A stretch of DNA of 39,874 bases from Ignavibacteriales bacterium (GTDB lineage Bacteria > Bacteroidota > Ignavibacteria > Ignavibacteriales > Ignavibacteriaceae). Position numbers and translations under genes: made by a program. Under the pieces are notes generated by a model. That model worked only from the letters and a program-made list of their open reading frames with translations, did not search any database and had not been told where the DNA came from. Location of the stretch: the NCBI GenBank assembly GCA_016182615.1, contig JACPGF010000082.1:1-39874 (forward strand), written 5' to 3'. Shown here piece after piece: positions 1 to 7,452 of the stretch (position 1 is the first letter of the stretch; each line of letters starts with the position of its first letter).

Positions 1-1
1 A

Positions 2-370
2 CGGCACAATGCTTTGATAAAAGCAATTTACCAAAAACATCTTGCAAAAGGGATGCGTAAAAAGGCTGCAATGGGGGCTTGTATGCATAAAATTCTCAGG
101 ATAGTTTTTGGAATATTGAACAGTAAAAAACCGTTCGATCCGCAAATAGATATAAAAAACAGCAGTAAAATAGCAGACAAAAAAAACGAAGACAGTAAAA
201 AAATAGAAATACAAAACCAGGTAAGAAGGTATCAGCCGGCAAATACTGATGCCCCTATATCACAGAGACAAACAAAAAAAAGAAAAGAGCAAGAGCTGAC
301 CCAAAAGGATAAATCCTCATGTACGGGTTCTGACTCCGGCTCCTCTCATATTTTGCGTTCTAAAACTTAA
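2..370 (+). CDS. IS110/IS116-family transposase, C-terminal fragment (5' end outside window)
   Basis: The open frame runs in from the left edge (R-H-N-A before the TTG the ORF track used), so the gene is cut by the window and 370 is its real end. The segment KAIYQKHLAKGMRKKAAMGA followed by a leucine/isoleucine-rich helix and KKPFDP matches the C-terminal part of the Transposase_20 (IS116/IS110/IS902) domain. A basic, low-complexity tail follows (RRYQ...PISQRQTKKRKE), as in full-length family members, so the C-terminus looks intact. IS110 enzymes are DEDD-type recombinases that use an element-encoded bridge RNA and leave no terminal inverted repeats. The catalytic N-terminal DEDD domain cannot be seen here. 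Family assignment is recognition of the C-terminal pattern only. Confidence 0.72.
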   Translation, partial: RHNALIKAIYQKHLAKGMRKKAAMGACMHKILRIVFGILNSKKPFDPQIDIKNSSKIADKKNEDSKKIEIQNQVRRYQPANTDAPISQRQTKKRKEQELTQKDKSSCTGSDSGSSHILRSKT

Positions 371-864
371 GAAATATTTTTAACTAAAGCAAAATGGTAC
401 ATTGTCATGTACAGTGAATTTGATGAATTTTTTACAAATACTTCTTGACTTTAAACAGAATAACTTCGGCATAGCTATTCCAGCCCTTGGCGGGCTTCCG
501 GATTTTCACTTTTATCATAGTAACATATTCATACACCGAGTTTCTGAAGTTCGGAAAAACCGAAATAGCATGATCAACGTGATATCATTAAACGTTTGTG
601 TACCACCGGAACTCTGACCGGACACCAGATATTTGGTAGCAATTGCGAAATGTTTAAATTATTGATCTCCCAATAAACTCCCCCAAAAAATCATGTGAAC
701 CGTTCGGGGTTCTCGCCTGCAATATCGTTAAAGAGGGTGTTCCGGCAAATGAATCTTTGTTGTTTTTCATGCAACTTAAGTCTTTTTTTTTGTGATAAAA
801 TTGTATTTTTACACTAAAGATGAAACAATCATTTATCTAATTCCACTAAAATTTCGGGAGTGCC
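371..864. other. Intergenic stretch between IS110 end and exported protein
   Basis: No convincing gene. The 71-codon plus-strand ORF at 402-617 has no ribosome site and unlikely composition. The minus strand holds short, plausible-looking but interrupted protein-like stretches around 420-660, possibly remnants of a decayed gene, not identified. The non-coding right end of the IS element probably lies in the first part, but IS110 elements lack inverted repeats, so the boundary cannot be placed. A 50-nt motif shared with the proC upstream region lies at 672-723. Confidence 0.5.
672..723 (+). repeat. Copy 1 of a 50-nt intergenic motif (shared with 25775-25828)
   Basis: The core AAAAAATCATGTGAACC followed by GTTCTC and GCAAT matches the copy upstream of proC, including flanking AAACTCC. 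The GAACC...GGTTC part can fold into a small stem-loop. It lies about 140 nt upstream of the exported protein gene at 865. Function unknown. Confidence 0.6.
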
Positions 865-1464
865 ATGAGAAAACGTGCCTTCTTTTTTGCCTTCATTACG
901 TTAATATCTGCGAACATTTTTTCACAGGTTCGAAATTACACAATAAAAGATATACCAAAGGAAGTGAAACCGTTTATCGAAAAAGGAACATGGGTGCTTG
1001 CGCTTCAGGAAGCCGATCTGAATGGGGACGGAAAAATGGATTATGTAATGATACTCACCAAAGAAGATTCGGATCCTTATAACGATGACGGGCAGCGCCC
1101 GCTGATTCTGCTGATCCGGAAGCCGGATAATTCGCTGTACATGGCAAAAAGAAACGAAAATATTGTGTTATGTAAAGAATGCGGGGGCATTTTGGGCGAC
1201 CCGTTTGCCTCACTCAAAGCAGAAAAAAAAACTTTTACCATCACCCATTTCGGGGGAGATGCCTTACGTTGGTTTTACAGCTATACTTTTAATTATTCCC
1301 GGGTTGATAATACGTGGCAATTGGTGAGGGCTGAAGAACGCTCATCAAACATCTATTCTCCCGAGGATGATTGGGACTCTGTTTTTACACCTCCCAAACA
1401 CTTTGGTAAAATTGATTTTTCTGATTTTGACCCGAATGATTTTAAGAACCGGGGTGAAAAGTAA
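865..1464 (+). CDS. Exported protein of unknown function with a DxNGDG repeat-like motif
   Basis: 199 residues. The start ATG is preceded by GGGAG a few bases upstream. Residues 1-21 (MRKRAFFFAFITLISANIFS) form a signal peptide, so the product is exported. Residues about 48-60 read ADLNGDGKMDYVMIL, the Ca-binding-like motif of FG-GAP/VCBS-type propeller blades, but only one such motif is present, so it is not a full propeller. A CKEC pair sits near residue 107. The rest (FGGDALRWFYSYTFNYS) is a pattern I associate with uncharacterised periplasmic proteins of Bacteroidota. The frame is well supported by composition and signal peptide. The function is not known. The overlapping 792-1082 ORF is a shadow. 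Confidence 0.75.
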   Translation: MRKRAFFFAFITLISANIFSQVRNYTIKDIPKEVKPFIEKGTWVLALQEADLNGDGKMDYVMILTKEDSDPYNDDGQRPLILLIRKPDNSLYMAKRNENIVLCKECGGILGDPFASLKAEKKTFTITHFGGDALRWFYSYTFNYSRVDNTWQLVRAEERSSNIYSPEDDWDSVFTPPKHFGKIDFSDFDPNDFKNRGEK

Positions 1465-1472
1465 TGAGGGTG

Positions 1473-1885
1473 AAAGTAGTTTCCACACATCATTCATCCC
1501 TCAAAACTCATCACTCGTTCCGGCTTTGCCGCATTTTTCAAAAAGTGCGGAATTAAGCCAAAAACATAGAAAAATTTTCATTCGGGTGTCCCCTTACCTA
1601 AGTCTGGAGAAATAATAGGTGAAGTAGTTTACACTCATCATTCATCGCTCAAAGCTCATCACTCTTTACTGTTCAACCCTCAAAACTCATCACTCGTTCC
1701 GGTTTTGCCGCATTTTTCAAAAAGTGCGAAATTAAGCCAAAAACATAGAAAAACTTTCATTCGGGTGTCCCCGTACCGAAGTCTGGAGAAATAATAGGTG
1801 AAGTAGTTTACACTCATCATTCATCACTCAAAGCTCATCACTCTTTACGGTTCATCACTCAAAACTCATTACTCCTCATATTGCC
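1473..1885. repeat. Tandem direct repeat, 179-bp unit, about 2.3 copies
   Basis: The unit beginning TCAAAACTCATCACTCGTTC starts at 1501 and again at 1680, with few differences over 179 bp, and restarts at 1859 before decaying. A partial unit precedes the first copy. Each unit has a strong hairpin core (CCGCATTTTTCAAAAAGTGCGG in copy 1) and a low-complexity edge made of CTCATCACTCAA-type words. The 82-aa ORF over it is not a gene. It lies between an exported protein gene and the ABC exporter gene. Confidence 0.85.
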
Positions 1886-1952
1886 CTTTTTTAATCCCTG
1901 CTAAAGAATTATTTTGCGCACTATGAATATGTATATAAAGAGAACTTTTGAG

Positions 1953-1964
1953 CCCGCATGCGGG
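1953..1964. promoter_or_regulatory. Perfect 12-bp palindrome upstream of ABC exporter gene
   Basis: CCCGCATGCGGG is a perfect inverted repeat ending 14 bp before the ATG at 1979. It could be an operator or a small mRNA hairpin near the ribosome entry site. No Shine-Dalgarno is visible between it and the start. Only the sequence symmetry is observed; function is inference. Confidence 0.35.
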
Positions 1965-1978
1965 TTATATAGATTGAT

Positions 1979-3727
1979 ATGAAAAATTTACGAACATTAA
2001 AAAAATACTTTGTACGGTACAAAGCTAAATTATTGTGGGGAATGTTATTTATCCTGCTATCTAACGCGGGAATGGTTTATGTACCAATAATAATAAAAGA
2101 TGCTATAAACCTCCTGCAAACGCGGGTCAGCTATGAAGCACTTGCCCGCTATGCCATACTGCTTGTTGTTGTCTCTGCCATTTCGGGGTTGTTTCGCTTT
2201 TATATCAGGCAGACCATTATTGTTGTTTCGCGCGAAATTGAATACGATTTGCGCGGCGACTTTTGGAAACATATACAGGAGCTGCCGCTCCGTTACTTTC
2301 AGAACAACTCAACCGGTACCATTATGGCTCACGCTACGAACGATATTAATGCCGTCCGTATGTTTATCGGACCGGCCGTTATGTATAGTACCGATACACT
2401 GCTGCGCTTTGTTTATGTTATTGTCATCATGTGCTCTATTAGCCCGTCCGTCACCGTCTATTCTCTTATACCTTTACCTTTTCTGTCATTTTTGGTTTTT
2501 TATGTTGGCAAAATGATACATGTGCGTTTTACTGCTATTCAGGAAGTGTTCGGCGTGCTTACAACCAAAGCACAGGAAAATTTTTCCGGAATCAGGGTGG
2601 TTAAATCGTACGTGCGTGAAGACAGTGAAATTGAGGAGTTCGTTAGGATTAGCAAGGACTCGCTGGTTAAAAACATGAGCCTCGCCAAGGTGCAGTCGTT
2701 ATTCCAGCCCATACTGTTCTTGTTAACCGGGCTTTCTATTATTATTGTTATTGGCGCGGGCGGTGCAAAAATTATGCGCGGCGAGCTGCTGATAGGCGAT
2801 ATTACCGCGATGATACTCTATCTCGGGATCCTGATTTGGCCCATGATTGCTTTTGGATGGGTTATTAACATTATTCAACAGGCCGAGGCAAGCATGAAGC
2901 GGCTTAATAAAATTTTTGCAGAACCTCTTGAAATAAACAACGGACCGGATACACGGAACGATATTACAGAGATAACAGGAAATATTGAATTCAGGGATAT
3001 GTCTTTTACTTACCGGGCAGGATTAACTCCCGCGCTGAAGAATATTAATTTTACCATTCCCGCCGGTAAAACGGTCGCGATAATGGGCCACACGGGCTGC
3101 GGTAAAACTTCTCTGGTAAACCTTATTCCCCGGTTGTACGATGCCACCGGCGGCGAAATATTTATCGATGGCGTACCCATCAAACAGTTACCGTTAACGG
3201 TTTTACGTCGGAGTATTGGATTTGTACAGCAGGAAGCATTTTTATTTTCGGACACGTTGTTAAACAATCTCAGTTACGGGCTGCGTGAAGTAAACGAAGA
3301 GCAGGTAATGAACGCCGCGCGCATAGCGCGGTTTGACCATGACGTGAAAGACTTTCCTGAAAAATATAATACTATTATAGGCGAAAGAGGCATTACCCTT
3401 TCGGGTGGGCAGAAACAGCGGGCTACCCTTGCAAGGGCTATTGCAATGAACCCGAAGATTCTGATCCTGGACGATTCGTTCTCGGCGGTTGACACGCACA
3501 CGGAAGAAGAAATCCTGAAAAACCTGCGCGAGTTTATGAAAGGCCGGACAAGCATTCTTATCAGCCATCGGGTTTCTACAGTACAAGCTGCCGATATTAT
3601 TATTGTGCTGGACCGCGGCAGTATTGCCGAAACCGGCACACACGATGAACTGCTTGCGCTGAATGGCATTTATTCCGAAATTTATTACAAGCAGCTGCTT
3701 GAAAAAGAACTGGAAGAATTAGGATAG
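1979..3727 (+). CDS. ABC exporter half-transporter, MdlA-like subunit with degenerate Walker B
   Basis: 582 residues: an N-terminal six-helix exporter domain (about 1-320) fused to a nucleotide-binding domain. Visible motifs are Walker A GHTGCGKT (about 369), Q-loop FVQQEAF, signature LSGGQKQR (about 474), Walker B ILILDD followed by SFSAVD (about 494), and switch ISHR. The residue after the Walker B Asp, normally the catalytic Glu, is Asp. The same substitution occurs in MdlA, BmrC and TM287, which work as heterodimers. The partner is probably the gene at 5052, whose signature is altered instead. Likely an inner-membrane heterodimeric exporter; the substrate (drug, lipid or peptide) cannot be read from sequence. 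The start lacks a clear ribosome site but gives the usual family length. Confidence 0.93.
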   Translation: MKNLRTLKKYFVRYKAKLLWGMLFILLSNAGMVYVPIIIKDAINLLQTRVSYEALARYAILLVVVSAISGLFRFYIRQTIIVVSREIEYDLRGDFWKHIQELPLRYFQNNSTGTIMAHATNDINAVRMFIGPAVMYSTDTLLRFVYVIVIMCSISPSVTVYSLIPLPFLSFLVFYVGKMIHVRFTAIQEVFGVLTTKAQENFSGIRVVKSYVREDSEIEEFVRISKDSLVKNMSLAKVQSLFQPILFLLTGLSIIIVIGAGGAKIMRGELLIGDITAMILYLGILIWPMIAFGWVINIIQQAEASMKRLNKIFAEPLEINNGPDTRNDITEITGNIEFRDMSFTYRAGLTPALKNINFTIPAGKTVAIMGHTGCGKTSLVNLIPRLYDATGGEIFIDGVPIKQLPLTVLRRSIGFVQQEAFLFSDTLLNNLSYGLREVNEEQVMNAARIARFDHDVKDFPEKYNTIIGERGITLSGGQKQRATLARAIAMNPKILILDDSFSAVDTHTEEEILKNLREFMKGRTSILISHRVSTVQAADIIIVLDRGSIAETGTHDELLALNGIYSEIYYKQLLEKELEELG

Positions 3728-3927
3728 TGAATGAGAGTTATTACGGGGAAAGGAAGACTGAAAACGGGCAGGTTGTTTTGTTTTAGCGGCATTAGCACCT
3801 ATTATAAACGAGTCTCTTCCCAATGCAATGGTGGTTGTCAGACGGTTAAAACAGAGAACCTTTTTTTTGATGGAAAATGCAGTGTTGTTTAGCTGCATAG
3901 AATTAAAAAAAATAAAAGCGAGTTATT

Positions 3928-4950
3928 ATGGCAAAGAAAGAAAAAACAATTAAAGTAGTATTTTTTGAGATTACCCCCCCTGAAAAAGCAATTGTTAAAC
4001 GCTTCCTGAAGGGTAATTTTATTATGGAATTTTATCCTGATAAACTGACAGAGGAAAACGCGCACCTTATTAAAGATGCGGACATTATTTCTGTGTTCAT
4101 TTTCTCAAAAGTAACAGAAAGTGTGCTTACAAAAGCCCGCAAACTGCAGCTTGTTACAACCCGGAGCACGGGATTTAACCATATCAATCTTGTTGCCGCG
4201 CAAAAAAGGAATATCTCGGTTTGCAACGTTCCCTATTACGGAGAAAATACCGTTGCCGAGCACACGTTCGCGCTTATTCTTGCCCTGTCGAGAAATTTGC
4301 ACAAGGCTTACACGCGCACAGTTATGGGTAATTTTTCTATCGAGGGATTGCGTGGTTTTGACCTGAAAGGAAAAACAATCGGTATCGTGGGTGCAGGAAG
4401 TATCGGCGTGCACGTTATAAAAATGGCGCAGGGCTTCGGCATGAAGATACTCGCCTTCGATGTAAAGCCAAATCACATTCTTGAAGAAGTGCTTGATTTT
4501 TCTTATGTCTCTCTTGAAGAACTCCTGTCAAAGTCAGACATTATTTCATTGCATTGCCCTGACAACGAACAGACCCGGTACATGATAAACATGGGCAATA
4601 TCGGCTTAGTTAAAAAAGGCGCTCTCTTTATTAACACGGCCCGCAGCGGTCTTATTGAGCCTTCGGCTTTATATCACGCTATCGATACCGGCATCTTTGG
4701 CGGCGCTGGATTGGACGTGTTCGAGGGTGAGGATCTGATGAACGAGGAGAACCAAATGCTCTCAAAGAACGTTTCGCTTGAGCATCTTGAGGCAATAATG
4801 AAACGTAATATCCTTCTGCGCCGTGAAAATGTTATTATCACCCCGCACATGGCTTTCGATTCAATAGAAGCAATCGAGCGGATAATTGAAACAACTGTAA
4901 ATAACATAATGCAATACTTAAAAGGCGAGAGCTTTTACAAGGTTGTGTAG
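3928..4950 (+). CDS. D-2-hydroxyacid dehydrogenase (NAD-dependent), lactate-dehydrogenase-like
   Basis: 340 residues, usual length for the family. The NAD-binding Rossmann motif GIVGAGSIG is at about 152-160. The substrate-binding and catalytic residues sit where expected: Arg in NTARSG (about 237), Glu in GLDVFEGED (about 266) and His in ITPHMAF (about 306). The N-terminal half carries the typical STGFNHI and NVPYYGENTVAEHTFAL blocks. The enzyme likely reduces a 2-keto acid to the D-2-hydroxy acid (for example pyruvate to D-lactate) in the cytoplasm, but related enzymes use phosphoglycerate or glyoxylate, so the substrate is not settled. The gene sits between the two ABC exporter halves, on the same strand, with spacers of 200 and 101 bp. 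These are too loose to prove an operon. Confidence 0.9.
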   Translation: MAKKEKTIKVVFFEITPPEKAIVKRFLKGNFIMEFYPDKLTEENAHLIKDADIISVFIFSKVTESVLTKARKLQLVTTRSTGFNHINLVAAQKRNISVCNVPYYGENTVAEHTFALILALSRNLHKAYTRTVMGNFSIEGLRGFDLKGKTIGIVGAGSIGVHVIKMAQGFGMKILAFDVKPNHILEEVLDFSYVSLEELLSKSDIISLHCPDNEQTRYMINMGNIGLVKKGALFINTARSGLIEPSALYHAIDTGIFGGAGLDVFEGEDLMNEENQMLSKNVSLEHLEAIMKRNILLRRENVIITPHMAFDSIEAIERIIETTVNNIMQYLKGESFYKVV

Positions 4951-5051
4951 TTATTAAAAAATTAAATTACAATATCTTTCATCACGATGTATCCTTAAGT
5001 AAAACGGGGTGGACGTGGTAATAGTAAAAACAAAAAAGTTATTATTGGCAA

Positions 5052-6842
5052 ATGGCTCAAAATAAAAATGATGATGAAGTAATCGGCAAAGCGTATGATG
5101 CAAAACTCATGCGGCGCTTGCTGCATTATGTAAAACCCTATAAAAAATACGTGGTTCTGGCAATTGTGCTTAACATAATAGTTGCGGCACTTGGCCCTTT
5201 GCGGCCGTACTTAACCAAAATAGCGGTCGATGACCACATTGTCCACAAAAACTATAACGGTTTATTGTGGATTGTACTGGCAATGCTTGCAACGCTTATT
5301 TTCCAGTCCGTTATGCAGTATTTTTTAACCTATTACACGCAGTATCTTGGGCAGCGCACCATACTTGACCTGCGGCGTGAACTGTTTGCACACACGCAAA
5401 AACTTGCAGCCCGTTTTTTTGATAAAACACCCATAGGACGGTTAGTTACCCGTGTAACCAACGATGTTGAATCACTAAATGAATTGTTCTCTTCGGGCAT
5501 CATCATGGTATTCAGTGATGTCTTCATTGTTCTTTGGATACTTGCCTTTATGTTTTACATGGATTGGCAGCTATCCTTGGTTACCCTCTCGGTTATGCCC
5601 GTGTTGATATATGGTACATTTCTTTTCCGCACTAAGGTCAGGGAAGCATTCCGTGATGTCCGCCTGCATCTTGCCCGGCTTAACTCGTTCATGCAGGAAA
5701 ACGTTACGGGCATGTCGGTTGTGCAGATTTTTAATCGTGAAAAGAAAGAATTTAAAACCTTTTCAGGTATTAATGCCGACCACCGCAAAGCTAACATCGA
5801 TTCGATTTTTTACTACGCGGTTTTCTATCCCGGGGTTGAGTTGCTCAGCACGATTGCCATCGGCCTGATAATCTGGTATGGCGGCGGCGAGATTATTCAA
5901 AGCCGCATGCAGCTTGGCGTTTTGTTCGCGTTTTTACAATACACCGAAATGTTCTTCCGTCCCATCCGTGACTTATCGGAAAAATATAACATCATGCAAA
6001 CCGCGATGGCTTCGTCCGAGCGCATATTTAAGCTGCTTGATGACGGCACCATGATAAAGAATCCGGAAAACCCGGTACCAATGGGAAAATTGCAGGGTGA
6101 TATAGAATTTAAAAATGTCTATTTTGCGTATAATGAAAACGATTTTGTCCTGAAAAATATTTCGTTCGGCATTAAACCCGGTCAAACTATCGCTATTGTT
6201 GGTGCAACCGGTGCCGGAAAATCGAGCATTATTAATATACTGACCCGTTTTTACGACATTGGCAACGGCAGTATTACTGTCGATGGTGTTGATATCAGGA
6301 ACATTGATAAAAAAGAACTGCGCGAGCATATTTCCATTGTGCTGCAGGATGTATTTCTCTTTTCAGGCAGTATCCGCTCGAATATTAGCATGAATAATCC
6401 GGCAATTTCCGATGAAAAAATTATCGAAGCTGCAACGCTGGTTGGTGCCGATAAGTTTATCAGGGAGCTGCCAAACAAATATGATGAAGAAGTGAAAGAA
6501 CGCGGTGCAACACTCAGCGTTGGGCAGAAGCAGCTTATTTCTTTCGCGCGTGCGCTGGCTTACGATCCGCAGATATTGATTCTTGATGAGGCTACCTCAA
6601 GCGTGGATACCGAGGCCGAGCAAATGATACAGCGGGCAATTGAGCAATTACTGAAAGGCCGTACTGCAATCGTTATCGCGCACAGGCTTTCTACAATTCA
6701 GAATGCCAATACGATAATAGTGCTGCATAAAGGTGAGATAAAAGAAATGGGAAATCATCAGGAGCTGCTTGCAATGCGCGGCATTTATTACCGCTTGTAT
6801 CAATTGCAATATAAAGATCAGGAAGCGGTAAAAAACGTGTAA
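5052..6842 (+). CDS. ABC exporter half-transporter, MdlB-like subunit with altered signature motif
   Basis: 596 residues with an N-terminal exporter membrane domain (about 30-330) and a nucleotide-binding domain. Motifs are Walker A GATGAGKSS (about 383), Q-loop VLQDVF, signature LSVGQKQL (about 487), Walker B ILILDEATSSVD with the catalytic Glu intact (about 509), and switch AHRLST. The Gly-to-Val change in LSGGQ is the same as in MdlB. In a heterodimer with the product of the 1979 gene, the two altered motifs fall in the same composite ATP site, leaving one site canonical. This pairing is strong support for the two proteins forming one exporter although another gene lies between them. The ATG has no clear ribosome site. 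Transported substrate unknown. Confidence 0.93.
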   Translation: MAQNKNDDEVIGKAYDAKLMRRLLHYVKPYKKYVVLAIVLNIIVAALGPLRPYLTKIAVDDHIVHKNYNGLLWIVLAMLATLIFQSVMQYFLTYYTQYLGQRTILDLRRELFAHTQKLAARFFDKTPIGRLVTRVTNDVESLNELFSSGIIMVFSDVFIVLWILAFMFYMDWQLSLVTLSVMPVLIYGTFLFRTKVREAFRDVRLHLARLNSFMQENVTGMSVVQIFNREKKEFKTFSGINADHRKANIDSIFYYAVFYPGVELLSTIAIGLIIWYGGGEIIQSRMQLGVLFAFLQYTEMFFRPIRDLSEKYNIMQTAMASSERIFKLLDDGTMIKNPENPVPMGKLQGDIEFKNVYFAYNENDFVLKNISFGIKPGQTIAIVGATGAGKSSIINILTRFYDIGNGSITVDGVDIRNIDKKELREHISIVLQDVFLFSGSIRSNISMNNPAISDEKIIEAATLVGADKFIRELPNKYDEEVKERGATLSVGQKQLISFARALAYDPQILILDEATSSVDTEAEQMIQRAIEQLLKGRTAIVIAHRLSTIQNANTIIVLHKGEIKEMGNHQELLAMRGIYYRLYQLQYKDQEAVKNV

Positions 6843-6919
6843 AGCCAACAACTTATGTAAATTAAAGTCGCGTTTATGTGTTTAACTCAAATTAGATGTT
6901 TCAGAAGTATAGCAAAATT

Positions 6920-7007
6920 TTTATCACCTAACCTCAGACTTTCACGAAGTGATGGATATCCATAGTCTGAGGTTTAAACAGTCAACAAACCACAGGCTTT
7001 AGCCATT
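6920..7007 (-). repeat. REP-like modular unit U1 (inverted relative to U2)
   Basis: Read on the minus strand it runs TGGCTAAAGCC, spacer, CCTCAGACT...AGTCTGAGG hairpin, then tail GGTTAGGTGAT. Within the hairpin are a perfect ATGGATATCCAT palindrome and a TCACTTCGTGA arm, so the single strand can form a three-way junction. It is nearly the exact reverse complement of U2. Confidence 0.8.
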
Positions 7008-7039
7008 AAGTTTTGCTTTTGAAGTTCAAATCAATTTCC

Positions 7040-7127
7040 AGTGGCTAAAGCCTGTGCTTTTATTTGTTGGGATTCCTCAGACTATGGGTATCCATCACTT
7101 CGTGAAAGTCTGAGGTTAGGAGATGGA
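7040..7127 (+). repeat. REP-like modular unit U2
   Basis: AGTGGCTAAAGCCTG, spacer, CCTCAGACT (7075-7083), inner arms, AGTCTGAGG (7107-7115), tail GGTTAGGAGAT. Together with U1 it forms an inverted pair of about 200 bp with a 33-nt centre, placed after the ABC exporter gene and before the fbp leader. It may also stop transcription from the upstream gene. Confidence 0.8.
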
Positions 7128-7166
7128 AATTTTTATAGAGATATGCTAAGTAGTTACTAATGCAGA

Positions 7167-7382
7167 CTGTCTTCTTAGCGAGCAGAGGAAAAAAAGACAG
7201 CCATGTAAAATAAGATTATGCACAATAATTCCGGCTCAGAACAGTTCCTGTTATAGACTGTTTTGTGCCGGGAAATGAAAAAACATCTTACAAATAACCG
7301 GCAATGGCGGGTGCTATTTAAAGCAATCCGGCTGCCGGTAGGGTGTAACCAAACACTTGAACAACAATGGCGGAAAGCCGCC
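7167..7382 (+). promoter_or_regulatory. Hairpin-rich leader region upstream of fbp
   Basis: Four stem-loops lie in a row: CTGTCTT/AAGACAG (7167-7200), CCGGCTCAGAACAG with CTGTTTTGTGCCGG (7231-7271, two imperfect pairs), ACCGGCA/TGCCGGT (7297-7339) and GGCGG-AAAG-CCGCC (7369-7382). No known riboswitch was recognised. The arrangement suggests a structured 5' untranslated region of about 300 nt before the fbp ribosome site, but transcription has not been shown. Confidence 0.4.
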
Positions 7383-7452
7383 CGGATGTAAGGAATCTAT
7401 TAGTTTTGTTGGCTCAAGTGACTTATACAAGAAAAATAATCAGGAGGCGCAA

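Noticed and set aside
402-617. 71-codon plus-strand ORF
   Set aside because: No ribosome site, composition unlike neighbours, and the minus strand shows equally long protein-like pieces; treated as non-coding.
1367-1615. 82-codon ORF over the tandem repeat
   Set aside because: It starts inside the exported protein gene in another frame and runs through the 179-bp repeat; a shadow.
7357-7452. N-terminal extension of FBPase from the TTG at 7357
   Set aside because: The extra 32 residues include a GGCGG/CCGCC hairpin region, no ribosome site precedes the TTG, and the family starts near MTLERHI.
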